Shown: positions 1-13,175, numbered from the stretch's first letter. The stretch is 64,000 bases of DNA from Lutjanus erythropterus (GCA_020091685.1 CM034606.1:23204695-23268694), one strand, 5' to 3'. The notes: generated by a model from the sequence alone, not told the origin. Numbers and translations are program-made.

Positions 1-396
1 GCTGGATGTGCATATCACAAAGGCAACAACTGCTCTGATCATTTCAGTGATATGGCTGCGCTCAATGGCAGCATCAGAAGGAGCGTTTACTGCCAAAGGT
101 ATAAATCTATGTTCAGACTGGATGTGGAAAAGAACGTAGAGGTGGGGTGATAAGGTCAATGGAAAAGTACAGATGGAGGCAGATTCAGCCTCAGAAGTAC
201 AAACCGAGAGGCAGACACACCTGCCTGAATGGCAAATATTTACCTTGAGCACAACTTCACGCTTATTCTGAGGCTGGACACACACAGTACAGCTAGTTAG
301 CTTGAAGCTTAAGTCTGTCCAGTGAGTACATTGAGTGTTTGAGGTGAATAAACATAGACTGCAAGGACTTTACTTTAAAGTCTGAATACACATTAA
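1..396. other. Intronic sequence, nothing recognised
   Basis: No open frame, repeat or RNA gene that I recognise. Composition is moderately AT-rich single-copy-looking DNA. Confidence 0.5.
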
Positions 397-1080
397 AGGT
401 GCCATATGGAGTTTTCTTGTAAACAAACACTTATGTTTACATTCAGTATAACTCATTGTGTGCATTATTTTTTTGCATTTTTTGGGCCTTTTATGGCTTT
501 ATTGAAAGGGCAGCATAGGATATGACAGGAAAGGGGGAGAGATATTTCAGATCCTCTATTATTAACATCTGTGTTGACTACTGTAGTGAACAATCGTCTT
601 CCTTGCCTTTCTTCTTCTTTGCATTTTCTTAATAGCCTAATAAAATACAAAAAACCCAAACCACAAGACCTATACTGTATTAATCAACCCTGTTGTGATT
701 CTATAAGCCCTCGCTGAGTTTCCCATTTATCTCCATTTGTTCCTATATCCCATCCTTGTCTGGCCTCTCACAACCTATTTTGCAGACTTACCTTCTATAT
801 ATTATACATGTTCAGCATTTTCAACTATGTTACAATGTGCACATACTATCCTTGCCTTTGTTGGTACATAAATAGCCAACATTTCTTGGTGCGTCACAAC
901 CTTCATCTGTCAATCAAAGGAATGGCGTGATACCGAGGGGAGAATGTGAATCACTCCATCTGTGTGCTTGGGCATGTGTATGTGTGTCCTTCTATGTATG
1001 AACGATACAATCAAAATGGGAACCCCCGCATATAGACTCTCTATAGTGCCGCTAGGGATCAAAAACTCCACAAGATGCCT
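397..1080. mobile_element. Non-autonomous DNA element bounded by TTAA
   Basis: A 684-bp segment with inverted ends: left AGGTGCCATATGGAGTTTTC, right (read inward on the other strand) AGGCATCTTGTGGAGTTTTT. Both ends abut TTAA (393-396 and 1081-1084), as expected for a TTAA target duplication. It has no transposase frame. An internal patch near 465-550 (a T run, then a 'tttattgaaagggcagcat'-like module) looks like a second, older repeat inside it. Assignment to the piggyBac superfamily rests only on the TTAA flanks. Confidence 0.7.
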
Positions 1081-1105
1081 TTAACCCTTAATGGGCAAGC
1101 ACATA

Positions 1106-1430
1106 TTTATTTATTTATTTAACCTTTATTTAACCAGAATTCAAAATCTCTTTTACAAGAGAGACCTGGCCAAGCTAGCAGCCAATCACAACATACTAAA
1201 ATATGACAAAAACTACATATTAAACAAAAATCCACAATAAAAAACCAATAGCTTTAAAATGCCTCTCAGAAAACACAAGCACATTTCCATCAGCACATTC
1301 TTTATGATGTCCTTTAATTTATCAGTGGATATCAATGGTGTTTCTGATCTAAGATCTTTCTGCAGATTATTCCAAGTCCATGGAGCATTGTAGGAAAATG
1401 CAAATGTTTTCCCCACATTAGTTAAAACCT
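1106..1430 (-). mobile_element. 3' end of a dead LINE-type retroposon
   Basis: Read on the minus strand, a frame encodes an ORF2-tail-like peptide (FAFSYNAPWTWNNLQKDLRS) ending near CLCF. Downstream comes a 'gacctggccaagctagc' type 3' UTR and a tail of GGTTAAATAAAGGTTAAATA followed by AATA-type units (plus strand 1106-1136). This arrangement is familiar from 5'-truncated teleost LINE copies. Reverse transcriptase and endonuclease are absent. The clade is not determined. Confidence 0.65.
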
Positions 1431-2556
1431 GGGGTACATAAAAAAAAAAAAAAAAACGTTATCTGGGCAATGTATCCTCCAGGATACAGACAAGAACATA
1501 TAAAATCATCCTCGACAAACTATTTTCTAAAACAAAATCCTCCTCACATATAATTCACATGAAAAAATAACACCATTTACATAATGGCTAGTGTATTTGT
1601 CTACATATGCTGCCATTTTGGATTTTGATACAAATTATTAGTATTTTTTTTTAATCTTGCATCAAGTCACATGACCAGAGTACTTGACCCATCCCCCCTT
1701 CAGTGTTTGTCATGATGCAAATTGCACCCACTTAATGCCCCCTTCCACAGCTTGTGAAATGACTGTTCCTGGATGGAAGCTGGGTTGAGTTAAAGGCTGT
1801 GAAATACCATGAATGAAGCCATGAAAGTGGATCTTTGCAACCTTAACTACGACTGCGAGCTTTGTCATAGTTAATCCCTTCCATTCCTTCCAAAACAACC
1901 CAAAGTCCTTTTGGAAGGGATGAAAAAAAGCCTATTTTGTCACCAAGGAATGAGGACTTGTTGGTGTTGAGTTGTCGAGGTGAAAAGAACCATCTGGCAA
2001 CACCGTGTGTCATGGAGGTGGCACATGTCTGTCTGCAGCTCACCTCAGGTGGACAGTAGGCTTAGTACTTAACGAGGACTGCGGGACACACAAACTCTGG
2101 CACTGCAAATTGGGGGAAAACTGGGACAAATCCCAAAAATGGATGAGACATATGACATTTGGATTGTGCAAAAAGGGCTGAGACTAGATTCCCCCTACAT
2201 CTTGTGGACAGGGTTTTTATAAGCAGCAGATAGAGTATCTGAGAGGACACACAGATGTGTCTGCCAGCATGAAGCAGTTTTTATGAGAGCGATTTCTCCT
2301 TCTGAGGATGGTGTTTGTGGAGCTTTAGCGGTGTTAGTTGGTTAGAAGACACTCCGTTGTCCCTGCTCCCTCATGAGAAAGGTCAAGCTTGAGTGAAATC
2401 AGCCAATGAGACCCTCATTGGCCCCTGTGGCAGTCGCCACACACCGCTGCATTTTCTCTAGCTAACCGCTTGACCATTACTGTTTTCCCTCCCCACTCTG
2501 CAGCCATTTGTGACTCTGCCTTGTGTTATCATAGCCCCCAGGTGGGGCCATGCTTC

Positions 2557-2645
2557 CCTGGAAGGAAAGAGGGAGGGAGAGACTGATAAGGGAGTGATGG
2601 AGGAAGAGAGACAGGGAGAGGAGGAGGAGAGAAATGAAAGGATGA
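2557..2645. repeat. Purine-rich GA tract
   Basis: About 90 bases made almost entirely of G and A on the plus strand (GGAAGG, GAGGGAGGGAGAG, GGAGGAGGAGAG). It is an imperfect low-complexity tract, possibly able to form a triplex. No function is inferred. Confidence 0.7.
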
Positions 2646-3746
2646 GCAGATAATGGAAGTGAGGTTTGGATGTGGAGATATAAAAGATGGAGCCAGAGGC
2701 ACCTGATGTCACTGATATATATTTTCCTTTTTCTGTACACAGGATAAATAGCTGATATTACCAACATTCATGCTCAGTATAACTGACTGGCATTTCTGCT
2801 GAGATGTAAGCACACAACAGGTTACAGTGGTGATAAATGTTAACCTATTGGAGGAAACGCAAGTGTACAAGATGCAGTGGAGCCGATTTGAGGATTTAAT
2901 TGGATGTTTCTGTAGGAGGCGCTGAAGCATGATGGCGCATTATCAATAAACACACTGCCGTCTGTGGGATGAAGATTTTACATCAAACATTGAGCATGGC
3001 TGCAACTGTAACTAATGCTTCTGTATTTAAGTTAATCAGTTCCTGTGATGTCTCCCGTACAGCTGCTGATATGCTCCTCATTTTACATTCAGCACCCTCT
3101 TCCCCGAGTACATCAGATGTCCTGTCGTTATATTAGTAGAAACATTTCAACACGTTCAGTGGAGCATCCAGGGGTGAAGGGTGTTTTTGAGATAGTGGAA
3201 GCTGTGATTTCCTTGTTGGGGAGATTTATTGTGCTTTGATTCTTCTGTCCTACCGCGTTGGCTCACAACCAAGATAAGTCAGAGCTCACTTGCACAGACC
3301 TTGCATAAAAGACCTGAGGAGAATTTGATCTTGGATTGGATCTCCAACCATTCTTTGACTAAGCCCTGTGCTCTTTGCGCAGGGATGCACACTAAGATCG
3401 GTGACATTTATTCAGGCATAGTCAAACAATGACCGACACGCTATCGATCCAGCATTTCAAATGGTGATAACAATGAAATGCATGAGAATCTCTACAGAAA
3501 AAAAATCAGAACAAACTCAAAAAAGTGTAGAAAGAAAAAGCCCAGGGATAAAACAAAACAAGATAACTAGTGCTCAATGTCAACTGTAAAAAAAAAAAAA
3601 AATGTAGTGAATTTAATCAACAATTTTTGAAGAATATTTTTAGTTTCTATAACTGAAATTAAATTTAAGTGAAAAGTTAATAATGGTTAATTATCCAGTA
3701 TTTTCAGTTGCAGCCATTAATTTTCAAGAACCCAAATAAAACAATA

Positions 3747-3772
3747 ACAATAATAATAATAATAATAATAAT
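3747..3772. repeat. AAT trinucleotide microsatellite
   Basis: About eight tandem AAT units on the plus strand, followed by GACAAAAC. Confidence 0.85.
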
Positions 3773-4477
3773 GACAAAACAAATTATTATAGGCTGGCAA
3801 AACTAGTGAAGACAGTTGCCTTGAAGTTATGGGTTTTTGCAGCTTTTTTTTTTTTTTTAACAATGTATTTATCTCACTGTGTCCTCTCACTGTTACTTGT
3901 GATAGAATTTTATACTATACAACATGTTAGTCCAGCCAACAAACCACAAAACATATTGTCTTGTTTTATCCTCTATTTTCCTGCGAGCTAATGGCGATGA
4001 GAAATAGCGAGTTGCTGTACATCATGTAGGTGGTGCATGTTTCCAGGCACACACAACTACTCACCCCTACATCTATTTACAGCAGCAGGGACACCAAGAT
4101 ATACTCATGAACTCATATTCTGTGTATTTGTGTACATATGCACAAATAAAGAGCGTTGGCTGAATCTCGGCTCCATGCGAAATAAAAGCCTTTCACAACT
4201 GAGGGCTTGTTTGCTCTGTGCTGATTTGCGGGCAGTCAAATGTCAAGAAACCCAGGCTTTTATTTGTTGTTAACAGGATGACTACCCTGATTGAGATGAA
4301 ACACCAGAGGATAATCCTGCTAATGCAGTGGGTAAAGGTTCTGCAATGATACAGAAATATCCCTGTCTTTTTACAATCTGAGATGTCAGAGTGAGACATA
4401 TCTGCTGAAAATCTCTGACGGTCGATTTTGGCATGACATCCTGTGTGATGTATTACACACATTACTACGCAATTTCC

Positions 4478-5040
4478 CCAAGCAATTCGCGGACCAGATC
4501 TCGCTTTGAAAGCTCAGCCACATGTTGCAGCATGGACGCCTCTTATTTGGTCAACACATTCTATGTAGCTTCAAGGGATAGCTCAGATTATTTGAACTAT
4601 ATTTTCACCACTTTACTTTTTCATTACACAGCCTTTTCTGTGGAAAATCCCCGTTATAGAAGCCAAATATCGCTCTCTTCAATCAGTGATTTTGCCTTGC
4701 ATGGGTGAAGGAGTCGCTGGTTTTCTGCTGCACTGATTTGTTACTTAGTTTGTGTTATTGTGTGACTTGCTTTAAAAGGATAATTCAGATTCACCAAAGT
4801 CACACAATAACACAAACAAACTAACAGACCGAGGCAGACCAGCAACTCCAGTGTTCAGTAGGATAGAATCGCTGATTTTGCCTCCTGTCAGAAAAGGCTG
4901 TCTGATGGCAAAGTGGTGAAAATATTCTAAATAGATCGGAGTTTCTGCGTAGAGTTGCATCCTGGTATAAAATGTTAGCTTCACAACAGATGTAAGCATA
5001 GAAATGACATGATGTTCCATGGATTTACTTCAGTGTTCTG
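4478..5040. mobile_element. Foldback (long inverted repeat) element, copy 1
   Basis: The segment is an imperfect hairpin centred near 4770-4795. The left arm (about 4600-4768) and right arm (about 4797-4935, reverse complement) share ACCACTTT, ACAGCCTTTTCTG, GGAGTYGCTGGT and TTAGTTTGTGTTATTGTGTG-like blocks. The outer left part (4491-4688) is repeated at 7555-7752 at roughly 93% identity by eye. The right arm shares AACTAACAGA...AGGCAG...CAGCAACTCC with the 52516-53089 element. No coding capacity. This looks like a MITE-like, non-autonomous element. Confidence 0.7.
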
Positions 5041-5675
5041 ATTTGGGTACAATCCAAAGTATTTAAATGTAGATGTATCTTAGTTTGGGAGAATAAAAAA
5101 AGTCATAGGATAAAAAAGGATAAAAAAGTGATATAATCTCCACCCAGCCCATCATTCATATCAGCATTCATAACCTCTCTGTCAGATCAGGAAAGGGTTT
5201 CTGTTTCGATTAAACTTTGCTCACTCCAGGACGACATTTACGTGAGAGGACAGCTGATATTTTCACACTGTAATTACAGGCATAGGTCAATGAAACACAG
5301 ACGCAGCTGCCACACGCCCAGTTCTTGCTACCTGGCAAGTCAGTGCTGACCCAGCCAATAGAGCTGAGGATCACCCTGAGCCAGAGCTGCAGATATGGAA
5401 AAACACAAGCCGAACTCTGTAAAAGTTTTTAAAAAAAGTATATCTCAACACTATGATCCTGACAATTAATTAATTTTCTTCCTTCCAGAAATGGAAATAG
5501 TATTATTTCTGATAGTTGAGAGCAAAATATCTTATGGATATTTGATTGAACCCCAACCCCAACCCTAAGCTCAATCACTGGTCCTAAGATTTTCCACCTG
5601 GGGACTTTTGTTGTCAACTGCATCAGCCATCCCCATTCAACTGGTCTGAATCTCAAATGTGTCCCTGAAAATAGC
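5041..5675. other. Intronic sequence, nothing recognised
   Basis: No repeat family or coding signal that I can name. The A-rich patch at 5095-5130 contains a short tandem 'ggataaaaaa'. Confidence 0.5.
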
Positions 5676-5825
5676 TTAAAGGTCCAGGTTGTAGGATTTA
5701 GTGACATCTAGTGGTGAAGGCTGCAACCAACTGAACACCATTCCCTTCACCCTTCCCTTCCAAGCCAAGCTTCCAGGCAAAAAAGGTAAAAGGCCTCATC
5801 TAGAGCCAGTGTTTGGTTTAAGTCC
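5676..5825 (+). repeat. Fragment of a common teleost dispersed repeat
   Basis: It starts TTAAAGGTCCAGGTTGTAGG, continues ...ACATCTAGTGGTGAAGGCTG and CAACCAACTGAACACC, and ends ...AGAGCCAGTGTTTGGTTT. I recall this module as very common in fish genomes. The far end expected for a full element is missing, and a C-rich run (5826-5855) follows instead. Recognition is from memory, not a search. Confidence 0.55.
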
Positions 5826-7541
5826 AGCCCAGCCCCCCCTCCCCCCCCCTCCCAAACACGCAGTTAAAACTATTGCAGTTATTTTTACTCACATGCACAA
5901 TTACAGGTAATCAATAGGACTTGGACATTTACACAGGGATACATTATGTAATATGGTGTTACACATGTTTATTTTTATTGTTATTTGGCAACACAAAGGC
6001 TGAATATTGTAGCTTTCACCTCCTCAAACAGTCAAGTCACCTTAACAAAACACCATGCAATTCAATCTGGCTGCGCTGTCGTGTCGCAGAGTTCCCATCA
6101 ATCATTTCATTCTTTTTCCTCCCTGTTCTCTACAAAAAAATATCTCAAAAACAAAAAAAGGGGTAGAGAATTCTCTCACAAGATAGACTAGAACAGCATG
6201 TTTACATGTTTATACCTATTTTTACCGCCTATCTGATGTATTACAGAATCTGCCTCCTGCAGGGGACTGCAGCAGCAGGCTTTCACCACAACACAAGTAA
6301 TATTTTTGCTTTTATTCTTAACTGTAACTTCACTAACATCATTTGGGAATAGTCTGTACCTCAGTTTGACTTCAGTGAGAGCCTGTCGAACTGTGAGAAA
6401 AGTTTGTTACCGATTAGTGTGCCTGCCTGTGTCATTTGCTGACTGAATGTATTGATTCTGAAGTCAAAGTGTCAAACTACTAAAGATGCAGAAATAATTG
6501 ATTTCATGGAGCCAAATCAGGTGCACATTATCGAGAATTGTTTTTCTTTCATTAACCTTTAAGCCAAGCCCTTATTTGCATGTAACTGTTTGATGTTGTT
6601 GTTAGCTTAAACCATTAGCAAACTTAGTTTAAGATGCCTAATTAGTGCTCAATTCAAATTGGAGGTCAAGTTACAAATCACCTCTTTTAATTAGGATCCC
6701 TTTGTATTTACTGTATTAAATATTTGTTGTTTATATTTCTTTTTAATTTCACAAGAGTTTTTTAATCTATTTTTATCTCTCTTTTTTTTTTCTCTCATCC
6801 TAATGTAGATGTGACTCAGTGAGTCTGCCTCCCACACCAGAGAAGCTGATTAAACATGTCTCTCTGAGGGAGCTCAGCTGGGTCTGGCTGTGCTGTTACC
6901 CACTACAGCGGAGCCTTTTCATCACATGCAGGCTGATGCAGGGAGAAGCCATGTTATGCTAAGGAGGGGATAACTCGGCACTCGACTGACTTCAAAGGGC
7001 AAACGAGTCTAGACACTAGGTGGTAACCATTTCGTATGCAAAGCCACGTCGAGACAGGATGAGTGTGCAGGTGCAGGTGAGCCTCAACTTGGTGGACTAC
7101 GTTAAAAGTGTCGTAGCTGGAACACATCAGTAAACATGTTTTGAATGTATTTTTCTCCTTCAGGCTAAAGGTTATATGACCAGGTTATGTTATGGGTCAG
7201 TTACAAATCCTAACAGCGAATTTCAACTAGCTCTGTCTCTGGCCAGTGCAGCAGTCCTGATAATCCCCGTCTCCGTCTCCCCGGGAAGTCAAGGGCAAAG
7301 AAGGATAGTTTATTCTACATTAGACCAAACAGACTGTCAGACAACTGGATTATAGAAGGCACTGCATGTGACATGCAAATCTGACTTAATTTAAACGCAG
7401 GAAAAGCATAGTTTATTGTAATTATATATAGGGGAGATGGGGGATGGTTACAACCCTTTTTGCATTTCTCTCAGCTACTCAGAGACTATTTGGGTTAGAC
7501 CAATTAAATCTTTGAAGATTAAACTTACATGGTTATCCATA
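5826..7541. other. Intronic sequence, mostly unassigned
   Basis: Begins with a C-rich run (about 5831-5853). The remainder is AT-rich, with T runs near 6781. No frame or RNA gene stands out. Confidence 0.5.
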
Positions 7542-7752
7542 CCAAGTAGTTTGTGGACCAGATCTCGCTTTGAAAGCTCAGTCACATGTTGCAGCATGGA
7601 GGCCTTTTATTTGGTCAACACATTCTATGTAGCTTCAAGGGATAGTTCAGATTATTTGAACTATATTTTCACCACTTTACTTCTCCGTTAGACAGCCTTT
7701 TCTGTGGAAAATCCCTGTTCTACAAGCCAGATATCGCTCTATTCAATCAGTC
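7542..7752 (+). mobile_element. Partial second copy of the 4478-5040 foldback element
   Basis: Bases 7555-7752 match 4491-4688 in the same orientation with about 14 differences in 198 positions (estimated by eye). Both include GGACCAGATCTCGCTTTGAA and ACAGCCTTTTCTGTGGAAAA. The inverted right arm of copy 1 is absent, so this copy is truncated or recombined. Confidence 0.75.
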
Positions 7753-10700
7753 AATGTGCAGATGTTAAAGATGCTATTCAGTCTCTATATTTAAATGTGA
7801 GACATTTGCAGTGCAACAAACTTTTATTAAATATGTATTTTAGTTTTGATATTTGTTGCAACCGTCAAGGTCTGCTTAAACTTCTTCAGTCATAAGTTAA
7901 CAAGCTCTTAAGATTTTCTTCACACATGCTGATGATGCTGTGATGAATTATCAACCTTTTCTAAATGCCAGCAGAGCTAAATTGAGGTCTCATAAAATGT
8001 GACACATTGGGCCGTGCCAGCGGTGCTCCCATTGTTGATCATGCCATGGTTTCAAGAACCAACAGTTGGGTACTGATGGTAATGTTGATTTTCACTTTAG
8101 CAAAAAGAGATCTAACACACAGTTTATTCTGCTGCCTTAAGTGACAATCATAAATCATTCTCCATGATCAGGGATCATTTTGCTTCAAAGTTGCTGTGGC
8201 ACAAATGTGGAATGAAAATCATGATTCTAAAAACAGAGTAAAATCCTCAAAACCACAGTTCATTTTCGCAGTAAATCTTTTGTTGCTTTCATGCAGTTTT
8301 TGAATATTAATATAAATATATGCAGATAAAGAAGGGATGAGTTAGTCTCTGTGATAAAAAAAATGGATTGCACTGCTTTTCTAACGAACTCTAAAACTCT
8401 AAGACATATTTAGATTTATGCTCATTGTGTAAAACTGACTCTGAACTCTGCTAGAGTCATAAAAAAGAACTGAAAGTGGAAGAATCTTAACAGTCAATTC
8501 AATTTATAAGCAAGGAAAAAAAAGCATTTGTCAAATTTAGTGCACAGGTCCCATAATTTACACTGCACCTCGGTGTGGATATGAAGCAGACATCAGAGAG
8601 GGACAATAGCCCGTCTACTGCATGTAGGAGCAAAGATGTGACAGTAGACAGTAGCCCATGTGTTGGTTTGCTGGGACACAGAGGAAGAGACAGCGGGAGG
8701 ATGGAGCTGCATGCTGTCTGGAAGTCACAGCACAGACATGTAGAGGGGGCTGTCCTGCCAGAAGACATTTGTGTCTTGGAGGAGCAAATATCAGATGTGA
8801 AAAACATGAAATGTTGTGGCCAGATGGGAACATTTCTACAATAACTCATAACTGGCGTTGAAGTGTTGAGACAGTTGTGTTTACTGTTAAATCAGCTTTA
8901 AATTTCTTCAATCAGCACAGTTAAGTGTTTACAGAAAGCAGCTCTCAGCAACACCAACCCTTTAATGATTCATTAAATAGGCTCAAGAAATCACATAACA
9001 GCCACCTCACTAATGGTTAAACTATAAACCAATACAGAAATGACAATAAAGCTACCAAAATAAACCACCAAGTTCTGTCACACTCCAGTAAAAGTCATTT
9101 GAAAAATCAGAGAAGTCTAATGTTAGCCACAGTTGTAACCGTGTCAGCAGTGCAAGGAGCCAAAATATGAAGTGTTATCTTAGTTATGGTTAGGCATGGG
9201 GTCTCCTGTGGGTTTAATGTTGGGGTTAAGGCAAAGATCAGGTTAATGAACAACTTTTTAGATGGTAGTTTTCATAGCGTATTCAGAAAATAATGAGACA
9301 ATTCAAAGTGAGCTGTCAAGAACATGCATCAGGGAAACAGCACTCTGTGTGATGCAAGATGGAAGGCACCATACTAAGTTACACTTCCTGTATGCCTGTC
9401 AATTTAAAAGCCCTCTAGTGTTTCACTGAACAGTGCAAGATGGATATAACATGTGAGACACTTAAATTACACTCACTAAATTTGATTATTGCAGTATACT
9501 TTTATAATGAAATTAACACATTTCATATACATTTTAAATTCCTGGTTTGCTGTGTTCTTAATTAATTTATTAATGTAGATGTTAGGGTTACTGGTTATGA
9601 TGTATTTTTGTAAGTCCTGGGGAGACACCAAATTTCTGTTTTGAGTCTCAAGCTGAAAAAGATTGGGAAATCCTGTTGTAGAGGATCTCTAACTTTACTA
9701 TTGTGTTACTGATAGTACCGTACGTCTACATTAAAACTAAATATAAAAAGTATTAGTGGACTTAAATTATAGTACAGTTTCTTAGACATTTGAATATCTA
9801 ATGACTTAAACAGAGATATTAATTTCAGTGGCAGTGATGAACTAGTTGAGGAACTGATTCACTTTTGACACAGGAGTTAAATGTTATGAGCGAGTAATGG
9901 CCTTTTGTAATTGAGGGTTGTGCGCTGCAAACTGATGCGGTGATTGCACTTAATGTTTTAAGAACTGTTTCAGGAAATGTGCTTAATTAAGCAATTGAGA
10001 AAAACTGTAAAATTCTAGCATGGAAATGAGAGCTCAGTGAGTTGATGGTACTCACGCTTATGATGCAGAGGGTTATGACAAATGAACCGGATGCCCTGCA
10101 TTTCACCTTTTGCCTAACTGCATAAGGGATTATCAGCGCACATGCAGCCCATACATGCATACAATCAATGGAGCAGTGCAGATATGTTAGTCACTTAAAG
10201 ACATATCTTCTCTGAACACAAGTCATTTTGTTGACGTTTGTAGTGATTGGAGCTGTCATTTGAGGCGATGCCTGAGGGGCGGCAGGAATAAATGGTCTGT
10301 TAGATTGAGGGTGGGACATAAAGCTGCAGGTTCCTAATTAGTAGGCCTTTGGCAGTATGAAATCAATACGCAACCTACACAATTCTCTTACAGAAACCTT
10401 TCAAACCTAAGTAACCACAAGTGAGGAAAGTGCAATTCACCTGCAGGATTGTGTCTCACGTGTGCGTGCATGCATGTGTATGTGTGCATGTTTGTTAGTT
10501 AAATGCTATCTGCCCGTCAGCACATCTGTTCCTGCCTCTGTTTACGAGTATGTGTTGAATGTGATCAATCCAAGCAGGACACAGCAGCAGGAAATCTATA
10601 GAGAATAGACAGGCTTCTATCCAGGCCTGCGTTTAATTGGCAGAATAGAAGTTCATCCTGCCAGGAAGGCCTATAGTAATGTGAAGCTGACACACACACG

Positions 10701-11739
10701 ATGTGAACACCAAATATACTAAATGTCTCAATTGGATCGTGAGTGAAAACAGTGTGAAAGGCAAGATAACGTTCTTCGTCTGCAGGAGAAGAGCGTTCAT
10801 TTCTCCTGGTTAGACCGCCTTATTACTCTTAGGGAGGAATCTCTCAGAGGAACAGTATATGGTGCGTCCTATCCATTTTATTTGACGCTGTCATACGTAG
10901 GAAACACAGGGGCGTTGAGAAGGATGACAATTTCATTTTGGGCAAGTAATTTATCAGCTTGGAGGAGCCAGAGATTTGAGGTGTAATGATCTGATTCACC
11001 GGTCATTTTGAGAAAGGTCAGAACAAAGATAAATGTCATCTGCGGTGAATCCAGGGAAGTTGCCAAGACTTCAGAAATAAACACAAAAAAGGTATTGACT
11101 CATGGTGTGTTAGGCTCTCAAAGGGTGGCCCCTGCACCAATACCATTGACAGATGATGATAAAGACATTTTAAAGGATGACTTTTATTCCAGCGCATAAT
11201 GTCTGATAGAAAGAATACTACGCTGGTCCTGAAAGAAATGAGAAGAGATAGGTTATATAAAACAACAGCTGAGAATGCCCGCTACAGGTACCTCCAGTAT
11301 AAATAGTGCATCACATGATTTCCCTATGGACCGTATCAACCTCAAAGCACTCTTTGTATGCTAAAGCACTGCATTAGAAGCACAGTGATTGATCTCAGCC
11401 CCCCACCCACACTGACAGTGGGTGATGCAGTACCTAAAGGCTTGACTCCATGCCAGGTGGAAGAGAAGTTGGTCGAAGGAAGAGATGGAGAGGACGAAAG
11501 GGATGACGGAGAAGACTGAGGGGATACAGAGAGGGAAAGGACGGGTGGGTGGATTGATTTTCGACTGGTTGACTTTTGTGCTTTGATTGTCAGCATAAAA
11601 CGTGACTCATTCATTCCCCACTTAGTTACAATAGTTCAACATTTTAAAGTGAACAAGGATTCGATTGATGGACTATTCCTCTGCTGGAGTGGCCAATAAC
11701 ATTTATGCTGGAGTACCTATTAAGTGACGCATTGTTTGT
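7753..11739. other. Intronic sequence, nothing firmly recognised
   Basis: About 4 kb without a repeat I can name confidently. A purine-rich patch occurs at about 11460-11545. The overlapping frames at 8499-8861 on both strands have no recognisable domain and look like chance. Confidence 0.45.
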
Positions 11740-11990
11740 TTCTGTTTCAGCTTTATTTGTCCCTGGATGGTATTTTATTTAGACAAAAGTGCACAAGAGT
11801 GATGTTTAGCAATAGGCATAAGCAATACAATACAAAACAATGCAAGAAAACAATATGCAGTAAAGCTCTGTACATCCACATGGTTTATGACACTATGACT
11901 GTCTGCAGGATCATAACCTGAAAACTATGATGTTCAATAACTGCTCAAAACACTTCAATAAAAATGTTACCATTGGACAGGAAATAGATA
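11740..11990 (-). repeat. Possible LINE 3' UTR remnant
   Basis: The plus strand reads 'ctttatttgtccctgg' followed by a run of 'aatacaatacaaaacaatgcaag'. This resembles, from recall, the inverted 3' ends of fish LINEs. No frame supports it. Confidence 0.25.
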
Positions 11991-12062
11991 AAAGCAATGC
12001 AATGTAGACAATAGGTACAAACAAGACAATGACCATCCTGTCATGACCAGCATGATAATATC

Positions 12063-12092
12063 ATGACCACCACCATCATCATCATCATCATA
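12063..12092. repeat. ATC/CCA trinucleotide microsatellite
   Basis: CACCACCATC followed by about five ATC units. Confidence 0.8.
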
Positions 12093-12639
12093 GTACAAAC
12101 AAACTCCCCCCTCTGCGTGTGCATTTGTGAGAGAAAGATTGAGGATTAAGAGAAAAAGTGTGTTTGCCTGTATCACTTTGCTCACTTTAATCCCATTTGT
12201 GCTCTGTTCTTCAGATGTTTTGATCAGCATGACACAACTGCGTGCAACTTCCCTGCGGGGAAAATAATCCATGCAGCCGTTATGGCTTTTATTTAATAGT
12301 ACAATAGTTTCTGTCATTTAACTATGTAAAGAGCCTCCTATAGAATATGTGAACACAAGCCCTTAAACGGACAAACAAAACAGCTTCAGGCTGAGACGCT
12401 GCAAAAAAACAAAACTAAATATGGGATTGTTCATGTTGTTCCTCCTAAAAAGCGATGTTTGAACAAAAGCATTGGATACTAGAGTAGATGTGTTGTATTT
12501 AAATAATGTGTGGACTAAAATTGTAAATTTAATTTGAAGGCCCTGCACAAACATCCTAAACCCATATGTTTCCAATAGACTTCTTTTTAGGAGTCTGTGG
12601 GTAGTATAAACAGACTGTTATTGACTGGCATTAAAATGA

Positions 12640-13175
12640 AACCTTTATTATCAATACAAGATCCAAGGTAGATTCATTTCTCATTATACAACACAGGGTT
12701 GTATTTGGAGGTTAAGATGTAGTTCCCTTTTTCCAACTCACAAAAAACAATGGTAAATTTATATACTTAAGATAGATTCAATGGATAAAATACAATTATT
12801 ATACATGGTGGAGGGGTGAGAATTAGTTAAACAGTCTCACAACCTGAGGGAAGAAGCTGTTCTCCAGTCTGATGGTACAACAGTAGATACTTCAGTATCT
12901 CTTGCCAGACAGCAGCAGGGTGAACAGGCTGTGTCTGGGGTAGGTACTGTCTTTTAGTATCCTTTGGGCTCTACACAGGTACCTCACCTCACTGATGCTG
13001 ATCACTGATGTTCAGTAGATAGCTACCAATGATGTTCTGGGTGGTTTTCATCACCCTCCTGTCCCTGGGCTTTGTACATCCCGTGCCAGTTTGTAATATC
13101 TCCAGTCAGGATGCTTTCTATCGCTCCTCTGTAGAACTTGGCACAGGAATTTTGCTTTTTAACGATAGAGTTAGA
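12640..13175 (-). mobile_element. 5'-truncated CR1/Rex1-like LINE: ORF2 C-terminus and 3' UTR
   Basis: Minus-strand frames encode the tail of a non-LTR reverse transcriptase protein. AKFYRGAIESILTGDITNW (13085-13150 region) is followed after frame breaks by LCRAQRILKDSTYPRHSLF and RLENSFFPQVVRLFN (about 12820-12990). A stop replaces the Arg expected after SGKRY. The 3' end carries AATAAAGGTTTCAT. The catalytic reverse-transcriptase motifs and the endonuclease are absent, so it is dead. The FYRG.IESIL and SFFPQ.VRL motifs are characteristic of this LINE group from recall. Confidence 0.75.

Larger units (their letters stand above)
1431..4477. other. Intronic sequence with simple repeats only
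   Basis: An A run (1441-1456), a strongly purine-rich GA stretch (about 2557-2645), an A run near 3588-3601 and an AAT microsatellite (about 3747-3772). The short frames opposite the GA stretch are Ser/Leu-rich products of low complexity, not genes. Nothing else recognised. Confidence 0.5.

Noticed and set aside
2458-2767. Ser/Leu-rich peptides on the minus strand
   Set aside because: Translation of the GA-rich low-complexity tract.
8499-8861. Several overlapping frames on both strands
   Set aside because: Mutually overlapping frames with no domain. This is what GC-richer non-coding sequence gives by chance.
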